Source: Chryseobacterium wanjuense (GTDB lineage Bacteria; Bacteroidota; Bacteroidia; Flavobacteriales; Weeksellaceae). From it: DNA of 64,000 nucleotides. The position numbers and the translations under genes are program-made. Under the pieces are notes generated by a model. It made no database searches. It worked only from the letters and a program-made list of their open reading frames with translations, and had not been told where the DNA came from. Positions 31,917 to 39,761 of this stretch are shown here, one piece after another. Each line of letters opens with the position of its first letter. Position 1 is the stretch's first letter. The stretch is taken from positions 558,001-622,000 of the forward strand of contig NZ_FOIU01000001.1 in assembly GCF_900111495.1 (NCBI RefSeq), in the 5' to 3' direction.

Positions 31917-32746
31917 TATCTGAAACTTTTATTAATTCCGTTATACATCATGTAAACCGACAAAATGGTGATTACAATGGCAAAAAACACCTTTAATTTT
32001 TTCGTCTTGGAAACCATGAGCGTTTTTGATCCGATGAAACTTCCGACTACAACCCCGATCAGAACCGGAGCTACAATCACAGGGATAATTTCCCCTCGCT
32101 GGAAATAGATGAGTGCACTCGCAACCGCCGTTACACCGATCATGAAGTTACTCGTGGTCGTAGAAACTTTGAATGGCAGCTTCATCATATTATCCATGGC
32201 CAGCACTTTCAAAGCGCCAGAACCGATTCCCAGAAGTCCGGACATTGCACCGGCAAACATCATCATCAAAAATCCGGAAACTGTATTTCTTGCAGAATAG
32301 CTTTTTACCACTCCTTTATCAGGAAATGTTCCGTATAATTTTAGTTTTTCTTCCAAACTGCCTTTAATGATAGGTTCTTGGTGATCCGGCTTTCCTTTTA
32401 AGTTTAAAATTACCGTTAAAAGAAGAATACTAGCGAAAATAATTCCGATTGTATTCGGGTTAAGCATTCCCGAAACCAAAGCTCCGATAATAGCTCCGGA
32501 TGTAGTGGCAATTTCCAAAAACATTCCGACTCTCATATTGGTAAAACCTTCTTTCACGAAAGCAACAGCCGCACCGGAAGAAGTCCCGATCACAGAGATA
32601 AGTGAAGCACCAATGGCATAATGCATAGGAACGCCGAAACCCAGCGTTAATAAAGGGATAATAATGACTCCTCCTCCTAAACCGGTCAGTGAACCCAGAA
32701 GTCCCGCCGAAATTGCTCCAAGGAAGAGAATGATGATTTCTGACAT
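31916..32746 (-). CDS. Sulfite exporter TauE/SafE family protein
   Basis: This 276-residue membrane protein has about eight transmembrane segments and the paired glycine-rich repeats of the family, seen as SLTGLGGGVIIIPLLTLGFG near residue 19 and GLLGIGSGALKVLAMDN near residue 170. Family members transport sulfite, sulfoacetate or other organosulfur anions, and some take up metals; the direction and substrate are not shown by the sequence. It is the upstream gene of a two-gene unit with a DUF1634 protein. Confidence 0.9.
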   Translation of the reverse strand: MSEIIILFLGAISAGLLGSLTGLGGGVIIIPLLTLGFGVPMHYAIGASLISVIGTSSGAAVAFVKEGFTNMRVGMFLEIATTSGAIIGALVSGMLNPNTIGIIFASILLLTVILNLKGKPDHQEPIIKGSLEEKLKLYGTFPDKGVVKSYSARNTVSGFLMMMFAGAMSGLLGIGSGALKVLAMDNMMKLPFKVSTTTSNFMIGVTAVASALIYFQRGEIIPVIVAPVLIGVVVGSFIGSKTLMVSKTKKLKVFFAIVITILSVYMMYNGINKSFR

Positions 32747-32784
32747 GCTACAAATATAAAACTATTGTGGTAGTCTGCCAAACG

Positions 32785-32814
32785 TTTGAAAAAGATAAAT
32801 TTGATGTATTTTTG
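32785..32814 (+). promoter_or_regulatory. Promoter for the DUF1543 gene
   Basis: TTTG (32785-32788), an 18-bp spacer and TATTTTTG (32807-32814) match the flavobacterial promoter pattern. The -7 element ends only four bases before the ATG at 32819, so the transcript would be nearly leaderless. Confidence 0.6.
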
Positions 32815-32818
32815 CATT

Positions 32819-33379
32819 ATGGAAAATCAGTTGAAATTATTCTACATAATACTCGGCGCAACGCCAAAAGGAAGGAATATAGAGCAGCATGACGTATTTT
32901 TTGGAATTGCGGAAAGCCTGAAAGATTTGGTTCCTGATATGAAAGATTTTTGGAAAGAAGCAGATGGAAAAATCCATATCGATTGCTATCAGGAAGTGAA
33001 ATTTGCTGACGGATATGAAGTGGAAATTGTTGAAAAAGGACGGAAAACTACAGAAGATCAATTGTATTTTATTAATCTTGGCGGGTATAAAAAAGGTTTT
33101 TTTGAAGAATTTCATGAGCAACATCTGATGGTGGGAAAATCGATGGGAGAAATTGTAAAAAAAGCGAAGGATACAGAGTTTTATCACACCATGGGATTTG
33201 ACGGAGCGGTAAGTCATATTGATGATAAACATGGGGTGGATATCGATGATATTTTTAATGTAAGTGACATTTTGCCAGAAAAAATGAAAGAAAAATATTC
33301 AATTGTCTTAAAGAAATCTGATGTGGAAAATCAGGAAAACCTAATGGGGCTGGGGTATTTGAAGATTGATAAAATATAA
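32819..33379 (+). CDS. DUF1543 domain-containing protein
   Basis: This 186-residue protein contains one DUF1543 domain with KLFYIILGATPKGRNIEQHD at the start and HIDCYQEVKFADGYEVEIVE following; a second, weaker half is rich in Gly and Asp (GVDIDDIFNVSDILPEK). The family is widespread in Bacteroidota and gammaproteobacteria and has no assigned function; no metal or catalytic site is obvious. The ATG at 32819 was chosen, since the longer frame from 32786 begins with TTG inside the promoter region. It is probably monocistronic. Confidence 0.85.
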   Translation: MENQLKLFYIILGATPKGRNIEQHDVFFGIAESLKDLVPDMKDFWKEADGKIHIDCYQEVKFADGYEVEIVEKGRKTTEDQLYFINLGGYKKGFFEEFHEQHLMVGKSMGEIVKKAKDTEFYHTMGFDGAVSHIDDKHGVDIDDIFNVSDILPEKMKEKYSIVLKKSDVENQENLMGLGYLKIDKI

Positions 33380-33519
33380 TAAAATTTAAGAGTTCTTTGC
33401 TGAGTGAAACGCCTTTGTGATCTTAAAAACATAATGTATTTTTAAATAAAACCTTTGCGGACTTTGCATTAAAAAACTCAATTAAAAATTAAATCTAATA
33501 GAAAAAATAAGAATAAAAA

Positions 33520-34632
33520 ATGAAAATAGGAATTTTAGGAGGAGGACAGCTGGGAAGAATGCTGATTCAGGAAGCGTTGAAATATGATGACGAATTTTAT
33601 ACCCTGGATCCGGCTTCCGATGCACCTTGCCACAATATTTCTTACTTTACACAAGGGAATTTTAACGATTATGAAACCGTCCTGAATTTCGGTAAAGATA
33701 AAGATGTGGTGACTATTGAAATCGAACATGTAAATGCTGATGCTCTTGCCGAACTGGAAAATCAGGGAATAAAAGTAGTTCCGAATTCTAAAATTATTAA
33801 AACTATTCAGCAAAAAATTCTTCAGAAAGAATTTTATAAAGCTCACGATATTCCAAGCCCGGAATTTGAGGTGATGGATGGAAGTTCTGATGAAATCAAA
33901 ATGCCGTTGCCTTTTGTACAGAAGATGAATACAGGCGGCTACGACGGAAAAGGAGTTCAGGTCATCCGTACTGCTGAGGATATGAAAAATATGTGGACAC
34001 AGGACTCAGTTATTGAAAAATTGGTTGACATTGACAAGGAGCTTTCCGTAATCGTTGCCAGAAATGAAAATGGTGAAACAAAAACTTTCCCTGTAACGGA
34101 AATGGTGGCCGATCCGAAGCTTAACTTATTGGATTTCAATATTTGTCCGGTTTTCCTGAGCGAAGAAATTGAAGAACAAATCAATTCGATCACTGAGAAA
34201 TTTTTAAATGCAATCAATTCTCCAGGGCTTTTTGCGATTGAATTATTTTTGGATAAAGAAGGAAAAGTCTGGGTAAACGAAACAGCACCGAGACTGCACA
34301 ATTCGGGGCATCAGAGCCAAGAAGGAAACGCCAATTCGCAGTTTGAGCAGATGTATCGTGTGGTGAAAAATTTACCTTTGGCAGATACAGATGCTATTAT
34401 CTACAGCGGAATGCTGAATTTGGTAGGAGCAGAAGGATTCTCAGGAAAAGTGATTTATGAAGGAATGGAGGACGTATTGAGAATGCCTGAAACCTATGTT
34501 CACCTTTACGGAAAAACAGAAACCAAGCCGGGAAGAAAAATGGGACACATCAACGTGTTGGCAGATTCCAGGGAGGAATTGATGGAGAAGCTGGTGATGG
34601 TGAAAGGAATGGTGAGAGTGATTGCGGAGTAA
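33520..34632 (+). CDS. purK: 5-(Carboxyamino)imidazole ribonucleotide synthase
   Basis: PurK uses ATP and bicarbonate to carboxylate 5-aminoimidazole ribonucleotide, the first half of the two-step carboxylation in purine synthesis. The 370-residue ATP-grasp protein has the start KIGILGGGQLGRMLIQEA, the ATP-binding VQKMNTGGYDGKGVQVI near residue 130 and the metal-site NETAPRLHNSGHQSQEGNAN near residue 248. Length and motifs are standard. Its partner purE lies about 4.5 kb downstream on the same strand instead of next to it. Confidence 0.96.
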   Translation: MKIGILGGGQLGRMLIQEALKYDDEFYTLDPASDAPCHNISYFTQGNFNDYETVLNFGKDKDVVTIEIEHVNADALAELENQGIKVVPNSKIIKTIQQKILQKEFYKAHDIPSPEFEVMDGSSDEIKMPLPFVQKMNTGGYDGKGVQVIRTAEDMKNMWTQDSVIEKLVDIDKELSVIVARNENGETKTFPVTEMVADPKLNLLDFNICPVFLSEEIEEQINSITEKFLNAINSPGLFAIELFLDKEGKVWVNETAPRLHNSGHQSQEGNANSQFEQMYRVVKNLPLADTDAIIYSGMLNLVGAEGFSGKVIYEGMEDVLRMPETYVHLYGKTETKPGRKMGHINVLADSREELMEKLVMVKGMVRVIAE

Positions 34633-34650
34633 TTTAAACTTATTATATTG

Positions 34651-34680
34651 AAAAAGACTGCGGAAGAGCAGTCTTTTTTT
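34651..34680 (+). terminator. Terminator after purK
   Basis: AAAAAGACTGC pairs with GCAGTCTTTTT across a 6-base loop, followed by further T residues, 18 bases after the purK stop codon. Confidence 0.85.
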
Positions 34681-34748
34681 ATTTATTATATTTTTTTCTT
34701 TACAATTAAATAATAAAAGTAAAATTATAATTTGAAGAAAATTTTTCA

Positions 34749-35564
34749 TTACTTAAGATCTTTAGATTTACTTACTGTATCTTTTTTATAATTATATTTT
34801 ATATAGCATCCCAAAGCGGGTGAATAGATGGAAAACTCTTCCAGATTTGAAAAAGGAGCATATAATTTAAATGTACAAATATCCGTTGCAGAAATGAAAG
34901 GATTGGTTCTTATATGGCTGTGTGTCGACGAAGCTATGGCATTTCCATCCTGCATTCTCGTCATTGTTGGAATAAATCTGGAATGAAATTTTTTGTTGGA
35001 AGTAATATTTCCATCCTTATCTGTAATGAATAAATAATCGTTTCCAAAAGGAATGACACCATGTTCGGAAGCTCCTGTAATGATATAATTTTTATAATTT
35101 TCATTAAAAGGAATCGTAATAATGTTTAAGTTAAAGCCTTCAGGAACTCCCACTTCATGTTTAGGAGCTGATAATTGTGAGATTAATTTTGCACGCACAT
35201 TGCTCAATGTCGTTTCTGTTGGGTTCAGATTTCGTTCTTTAAAGTTTTCTTTTACCGGCTTTTTTGAGTCATTTTTAAATGAATATTCAGCAATGATCAG
35301 ATTTTGAGACTTGTTAAGAAAAACGGTTTTAACGGTATCATTATTTTTATAAGTAAGATAACCGCCCAGTTTTTCAGCTATTTTTTTATGTTCTCTGGCA
35401 AGATCTGAGGAGTTCCAGGACGCATTTTCCATTGAAAATAACAAATTTCCCTCAGCTTTGATAGAATCTAATTTCTGCTGAATTTCTTGATCTGTGAATT
35501 TTTGATCCTGTCCGAAAATAATGAATGATGTAAAAATTAAAAATAATGAAAAGATCTGTTTCAT
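34749..35564 (-). CDS. Exported protein of unknown function
   Basis: This 271-residue protein begins with a signal peptide (IFSLFLIFTSFIIFGQ) and has a soluble domain with a helical first third (LDSIKAEGNLLFSMENASWN) and a beta-rich rest, including YIITGASEHGVIPFGNDYLF and ATDICTFKLYAPFSNLEEFS. The segment SSTHSHIRTNPFISATDICT with His and Thr residues might form a metal site, but no family was recognised. It has the same strand as the neighbouring DUF-like membrane protein at 35635 and ends close to the purK terminator. Confidence 0.7.
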   Translation of the reverse strand: MKQIFSLFLIFTSFIIFGQDQKFTDQEIQQKLDSIKAEGNLLFSMENASWNSSDLAREHKKIAEKLGGYLTYKNNDTVKTVFLNKSQNLIIAEYSFKNDSKKPVKENFKERNLNPTETTLSNVRAKLISQLSAPKHEVGVPEGFNLNIITIPFNENYKNYIITGASEHGVIPFGNDYLFITDKDGNITSNKKFHSRFIPTMTRMQDGNAIASSTHSHIRTNPFISATDICTFKLYAPFSNLEEFSIYSPALGCYIKYNYKKDTVSKSKDLK

Positions 35565-35634
35565 AAAAGTTTTTAAATGGTTAAGTTTTTAATTAGTAAC
35601 AGAAAATAAAAAGAAATATTTTAAGCAAATACAA

Positions 35635-36144
35635 TTATTTTATTAAAGTCGAAGTTACTCTTCCTATTTCTTGTTCTTTACCAAATTCGTATCTATCTGT
35701 AAAAATCCAAAACTGATTTTTATTGGCTGAGTCTCTTCCAATAAATATTTTAAAAATTCCTTTCGGAGAAATAACTTCAATCGGCTTTTTATCTTCTGGT
35801 CCCGTATGGTTGGGTGAAATGTCCTGAATTTTAAGGAGTTCTTTCTTGAGCTCGTTGGGAAGTATTTCAAAATCATTTCTTGATGTAATGATTTGAGTTT
35901 TAGGATCTGATAGTATTTCGACGACCTCATTTCTGATTTTTCTAATGATTATTTCTTGTAGTGCGAACATTATAAATCCCATAACAAAAATCTGTAGAAA
36001 TAAAATAAAACAAATTTTTTTGAACTTAATATTTTTAGCAATATCTGCAATAAATGACATTAAAAATCCAATTAATGCGATCCCAAAAGAGTAAGGAAGA
36101 AGCTTACTTAAAAAGTAATAAATATTCTCAAGAATTTCAATCAT
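35635..36144 (-). CDS. Small membrane protein of unknown function
   Basis: This 169-residue protein has two transmembrane segments (LLPYSFGIALIGFLMSFIAD and KICFILFLQIFVMGFIMFAL) in the first 70 residues, followed by a soluble domain with helices and a beta-sheet (FKIFIGRDSANKNQFWIFTD). No family was recognised. It lies 5 bases after the EamA-type transporter gene on the same strand and is likely cotranscribed with it. Confidence 0.65.
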   Translation of the reverse strand: MIEILENIYYFLSKLLPYSFGIALIGFLMSFIADIAKNIKFKKICFILFLQIFVMGFIMFALQEIIIRKIRNEVVEILSDPKTQIITSRNDFEILPNELKKELLKIQDISPNHTGPEDKKPIEVISPKGIFKIFIGRDSANKNQFWIFTDRYEFGKEQEIGRVTSTLIK

Positions 36145-36149
36145 ATATT

Positions 36150-37055
36150 TTACTCAATCCTCTGTTTCTTAAACATCTGCGGATTATAATTAATTACAAA
36201 AACTCCAAAAATAATTAACACAGCGGCCATGATGAACTTCATCGTAATGGTTTCATCCAAAATAAGCCAGCTCAAAAATATGGAAATAATTGTATTCACA
36301 TAAGCTAAAATAGAAACCTGTACCGGGGAAACTTTCCTCAATGCATAATGATACGCAAAAAATGCTGCCACAGAACCGAAAACCGACAGGTAAATCATTG
36401 CGGAAACACTTTTCAGACTCCAGTTTTCGAAGTTGTAATTTTCTGAAAATAAAAATGCAAAAATAATTTGCATAATTCCTGCAAAAGCAAATTGATAAAA
36501 TAAATTCAGTGAAATATTTTTACTCTGGATATTAAGTTTTTTAGTATAAATCGTTCCCGAAGCCCAACCTGCAATCGCACAAAACAAAAGTAAAATCCCA
36601 AATCTGTAATCCGGATTGGCGAGATCTTTTATTCCGTCCCAAAAGATGAAAAGAATGCCTCCAAAACACATTAAAACGCCCACTAATGCCCTGATGGTAA
36701 ACTTCTGCAATCCGAGAGCAACACTTCCCAGAAATACGATAATGGGGGATGTTGCGCTTATCAGTGAAGTCAGGCTGCTCGTCAAAGTTTCTTCGGCCAC
36801 GGTCGTCAGTCCATTGGCGATAATGAGCATTAATAATGAAAAAACAATTTGATAGCCCAAATTCTTCCAGCCGATCCATTGAAATTCTCCCCGATAGAGA
36901 AGGATCAAAAGCATAATGACAGATGCCAGAAACTGCCGGATTCCCGCCACAAACCACGCCGGAATGGTTTCTACAGCTACACGGATCGACAAAAAAGTCG
37001 TTCCCCAGACAATGGCGACGGTAAGAATGGCAAAAGTGAGTTTTAAATCTTTCAA
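36150..37055 (-). CDS. EamA-family (DMT) transporter
   Basis: This 301-residue protein has ten transmembrane helices in two homologous halves, the pattern of the drug/metabolite transporter superfamily (EamA/RhaT type). The first half starts LKLTFAILTVAIVWGTTFLS and the second with LLFCAIAGWASGTIYTKKLN. Members export amino acids or other metabolites; the substrate cannot be inferred. The only start in this frame near the N-terminus is TTG at 37055, as no ATG is available before a stop upstream. It is followed after 5 bases by the small membrane protein gene. Confidence 0.88.
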   Translation of the reverse strand: MKDLKLTFAILTVAIVWGTTFLSIRVAVETIPAWFVAGIRQFLASVIMLLILLYRGEFQWIGWKNLGYQIVFSLLMLIIANGLTTVAEETLTSSLTSLISATSPIIVFLGSVALGLQKFTIRALVGVLMCFGGILFIFWDGIKDLANPDYRFGILLLFCAIAGWASGTIYTKKLNIQSKNISLNLFYQFAFAGIMQIIFAFLFSENYNFENWSLKSVSAMIYLSVFGSVAAFFAYHYALRKVSPVQVSILAYVNTIISIFLSWLILDETITMKFIMAAVLIIFGVFVINYNPQMFKKQRIE

Positions 37056-37117
37056 AATATTTGTAAAATGGAACTACAAAGATATTTATTTTAAAAAGAT
37101 TGTAAGGCAGATAATGC

Positions 37118-38095
37118 CTAGTCTATTTCTATGACAATTTTCCCTTTGGTATTTCTATTTTCTATATCACCGAATGCGTCATTTGCCTGTTCAAGCGAAT
37201 AAAATTTATCATCAAGCATAATTTTTAATTTTCCATTTTCGAAAAGTTGAGTGGCTTGTTGTAAAATTTCACCATAATGCTTTCTGTTTTCTCCTGATAG
37301 TAAGGGATATAGCGTAAAAACACCGGAATAGGTTGCATTTCTGAAAGATAAGGGAGCCAAACTGTGAGTTCTCCAACCCAAAATACTCACAACATGGCCG
37401 GAATATTGTTTTACAGCTTTAAAAGAATCATCTAAAAGCCCGACTGTGTCAAGAATTGCATCAAAACCAATCCCGTTTGTCAAATCCTGAACATATTTTT
37501 CCACAGATGATTCATCAGTATTGATAATTTCAACAGGATAGTTTTCTACAGCTTCAATATTTTCAGATTTTACGGTCGTAAAAACTTTTGAACCTTTTGC
37601 TAATGCAATTTGTATGGCAACATGACCTACACCGCCGTTTCCTGCGTGTATCAAGACATTTTGGTTTTTTTGAATATTCATTTTATCAATTAAACCTTCC
37701 CAGGCAGTGATGAAAATCAATGGAGTGGCTGCAGCTTCTTTAAACGAAATATTTTTAGGTTTTAATGCTAAAAGATCAGCGTCTACAGCAATATATTCTG
37801 CCAAAGTTCCGGGGTTATTTCCTACGCCGCTTACCATTCCATACACTTCGTTGCCAATTTTGAAATTTTTAACGTTTTTCCCGACAGCTTCGACGACTCC
37901 AGCCATATCGATTCCCAAAATCATAGGCGGAGTTACCTGTGCATGTGCGGCTTGTCCATTTTTTATTTTGATGTCTAAAGGATTCAGTCCGCTTGCTTTT
38001 ATTTTAACCAAAACTTCATGATCTTTTGGTTGGGGTTTTTCAATTTCTTTTACCACCAATGGTTGTCCAAATTGTTCTAATACGATTGCTTTCAT
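37118..38095 (-). CDS. NADP-dependent oxidoreductase, zinc-free MDR family (quinone reductase-like)
   Basis: This 325-residue medium-chain reductase has the GroES-like N-terminal domain (VLVKIKASGLNPLDIKIKNG) and a Rossmann domain with LIHAGNGGVGHVAIQIALAK near residue 150. The zinc ligands of alcohol dehydrogenases are absent, so it belongs to the quinone-oxidoreductase group. It is divergent from an AraC-family regulator whose start lies 65 bases away, and regulation by that protein is likely. The physiological substrate is unknown. Confidence 0.9.
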   Translation of the reverse strand: MKAIVLEQFGQPLVVKEIEKPQPKDHEVLVKIKASGLNPLDIKIKNGQAAHAQVTPPMILGIDMAGVVEAVGKNVKNFKIGNEVYGMVSGVGNNPGTLAEYIAVDADLLALKPKNISFKEAAATPLIFITAWEGLIDKMNIQKNQNVLIHAGNGGVGHVAIQIALAKGSKVFTTVKSENIEAVENYPVEIINTDESSVEKYVQDLTNGIGFDAILDTVGLLDDSFKAVKQYSGHVVSILGWRTHSLAPLSFRNATYSGVFTLYPLLSGENRKHYGEILQQATQLFENGKLKIMLDDKFYSLEQANDAFGDIENRNTKGKIVIEID

Positions 38096-38160
38096 TTTGA
38101 TATTGAATTAATTATGATACAAATTTTCAAAATATTTATTTTGAAATGTTGTATTTTTAC

Positions 38161-39036
38161 ATGATAAAAGGGTATAATGTTGTCATGAGAAAAGATTATT
38201 TACAACAACCGTTCGAACTTGATCTGAAACAGCCACTGGGTGTTTGTCCAAGAGGAGAGCATGGCGTAAGTTTTTTTGAATTGGTGTATATTGTTTCAGG
38301 AAAAGGTTTTCAGCATATTAACGGAAATGAATTTTCTTATAAAAAAGGCAATCTTTTTTTGCTTAAACCTGAAGATTCTCATCGTTTTACATTTGAAACG
38401 AAAACTCAATTGTTTTTTATACGTTTTAATCGGGTGTTTTTTCAGAATACTACAATCGAGAATAATTTCTTTAAACGGATAGAACAGGTTTTTTCCAACA
38501 TCAACGGTTTTCAGAGTTTTGTAGTAGATGCTATTGAAGATGAGATAGTTATTGAGCATTTAATGGAGAATTTATTCCTAGAAATGAAAAATAAAAAGCT
38601 TTATTCAGAAGAGGTGATCCAGTTATTGGTACAGTCTGTTCTAACGGTTGTTGCGAGAAATTTAATTCAAAAAACTTCATTAATTATTGATGAAAAGACA
38701 GAAGATAGAGCAGCAAATATTATTCAATACGTCCATGGAAATATTTATGAGCCTGAAAAATTGACCAGTGAAAGTATCAGTAATTTATTTGGAGTTTCAA
38801 AAACCTATATCGGACGTTATTTTAAAAACCAGACCGGAAAAACTTTGAACGAATACATCACCGATTATAAAATTAAACTCATCGAAAATCGATTGAAACA
38901 CAGCGATATGAGAATCAATGAAATTGCTGATGAATTTGGTTTTACAGACAAAAGTCATTTAAACCGTTTCTTTAAAAAACGAAATAATATTTCACCTTCT
39001 GCATTCAGGAAAGAGAATTTTACAAGCGGATTGTGA
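38161..39036 (+). CDS. AraC-family transcriptional regulator
   Basis: This 291-residue protein has an N-terminal cupin-like ligand-binding domain (PRGEHGVSFFELVYIVSGKG, GNLFLLKPEDSHRFTFETKT) and a C-terminal double helix-turn-helix domain (ESISNLFGVSKTYIGRYFKN, EIADEFGFTDKSHLNRFFKK), the standard AraC layout. It probably controls the divergent oxidoreductase gene at 37118-38095. The ATG at 38161 was chosen over the TTG at 38146; 38185 (MRKDYLQQ) is another possible start. The gene ends before a GC-rich hairpin at 39072-39106. Confidence 0.92.
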   Translation: MIKGYNVVMRKDYLQQPFELDLKQPLGVCPRGEHGVSFFELVYIVSGKGFQHINGNEFSYKKGNLFLLKPEDSHRFTFETKTQLFFIRFNRVFFQNTTIENNFFKRIEQVFSNINGFQSFVVDAIEDEIVIEHLMENLFLEMKNKKLYSEEVIQLLVQSVLTVVARNLIQKTSLIIDEKTEDRAANIIQYVHGNIYEPEKLTSESISNLFGVSKTYIGRYFKNQTGKTLNEYITDYKIKLIENRLKHSDMRINEIADEFGFTDKSHLNRFFKKRNNISPSAFRKENFTSGL

Positions 39037-39071
39037 ATTTCAGAGCTAAAAAAATAATAAGTTAAATAAAT

Positions 39072-39106
39072 GGGTTTCGGCGGCGGCAAAGCCGCCGCCG
39101 AAACCC
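39072..39106. terminator. Long GC-rich hairpin after the AraC gene
   Basis: A perfect 16-bp stem containing GGTTTCGGCGGCGGC closes on an AAA loop. It belongs to the same family as the hairpins at 4931-4957 and 4985-5011. It lies 35 bases after the AraC stop codon and just upstream of the purE promoter, so it insulates the two genes. Confidence 0.75.
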
Positions 39107-39109
39107 AAA

Positions 39110-39139
39110 TTGACATTCAGCATAATTTCTTTATCTTTG
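39110..39139 (+). promoter_or_regulatory. purE promoter
   Basis: TTG (39110-39112), a 19-bp spacer and TATCTTTG (39132-39139) form a near-consensus flavobacterial promoter. The predicted transcript starts near 39146 with a short leader before the ATG at 39162. Confidence 0.75.
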
Positions 39140-39161
39140 AACATCTAATACATATTGAAGA

Positions 39162-39665
39162 ATGGTAGGAATTATTATGGGAAGTCAGAGCGACTTACCG
39201 ATCATGGAACAGGCTGCAAATTTTTTGAAATCTTTAGACATTCCGTATGAATTGACGGTGGTTTCGGCACACAGAACACCGGAAAGAATGTTTGATTATG
39301 CTAAAACAGCTCAGGAAAGGGGCTTGAAAGTAATCGTTGCCGGAGCAGGAGGTGCGGCGCATCTTCCGGGGATGGTGGCGAGTTGTACAACATTACCAGT
39401 GATCGGGGTTCCGATTTTATCCAGTAATTCTATCGACGGTTGGGATTCTGTCCTTTCAATTCTTCAGATGCCGGGTGGGATTCCGGTAGCTACAGTTGCG
39501 CTAAACGGAGCTTTAAATGCAGGAATTTTAGCAGCAAAAATTATCGGAAGCGGAAATCCTCAGGTTGCCGAACAGCTTCAAAAATATCAGGAATCTTTGA
39601 AAGATAAAGTATTGGGAACGGTGGATGATATTAAAGCACAGCACCCGAATCGATATGATAAATAA
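39162..39665 (+). CDS. purE: N5-carboxyaminoimidazole ribonucleotide mutase
   Basis: PurE (class I) converts N5-CAIR to CAIR in purine synthesis, working after PurK. The 167-residue protein begins MVGIIMGSQSDLPIMEQAAN, has the active-site SAHRTPERMFDYAKTA near residue 40 with the catalytic His, and AGAGGAAHLPGMVASCTTLP near residue 66. Length is standard. It has its own promoter (39110-39139). The partner gene purK is 4.5 kb upstream; five unrelated genes lie between the two. Confidence 0.96.
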   Translation: MVGIIMGSQSDLPIMEQAANFLKSLDIPYELTVVSAHRTPERMFDYAKTAQERGLKVIVAGAGGAAHLPGMVASCTTLPVIGVPILSSNSIDGWDSVLSILQMPGGIPVATVALNGALNAGILAAKIIGSGNPQVAEQLQKYQESLKDKVLGTVDDIKAQHPNRYDK

Positions 39666-39731
39666 ATAATGTCAATAGTGAAGAGTCAATGATGAATTTT
39701 TTTTGATTTAAAAGTTGACTGTTAATAATTT

Positions 39732-39760
39732 AAAAGCCCCACAAAACGTGAGGCTTTTTA
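39732..39760. terminator. Bidirectional terminator between purE and the BspA-like gene
   Basis: AAAAGCCCCAC pairs with GTGAGGCTTTT with one mismatch and is flanked by A and T runs, so it can stop transcription on both strands. Confidence 0.8.
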
Positions 39761-39761
39761 T

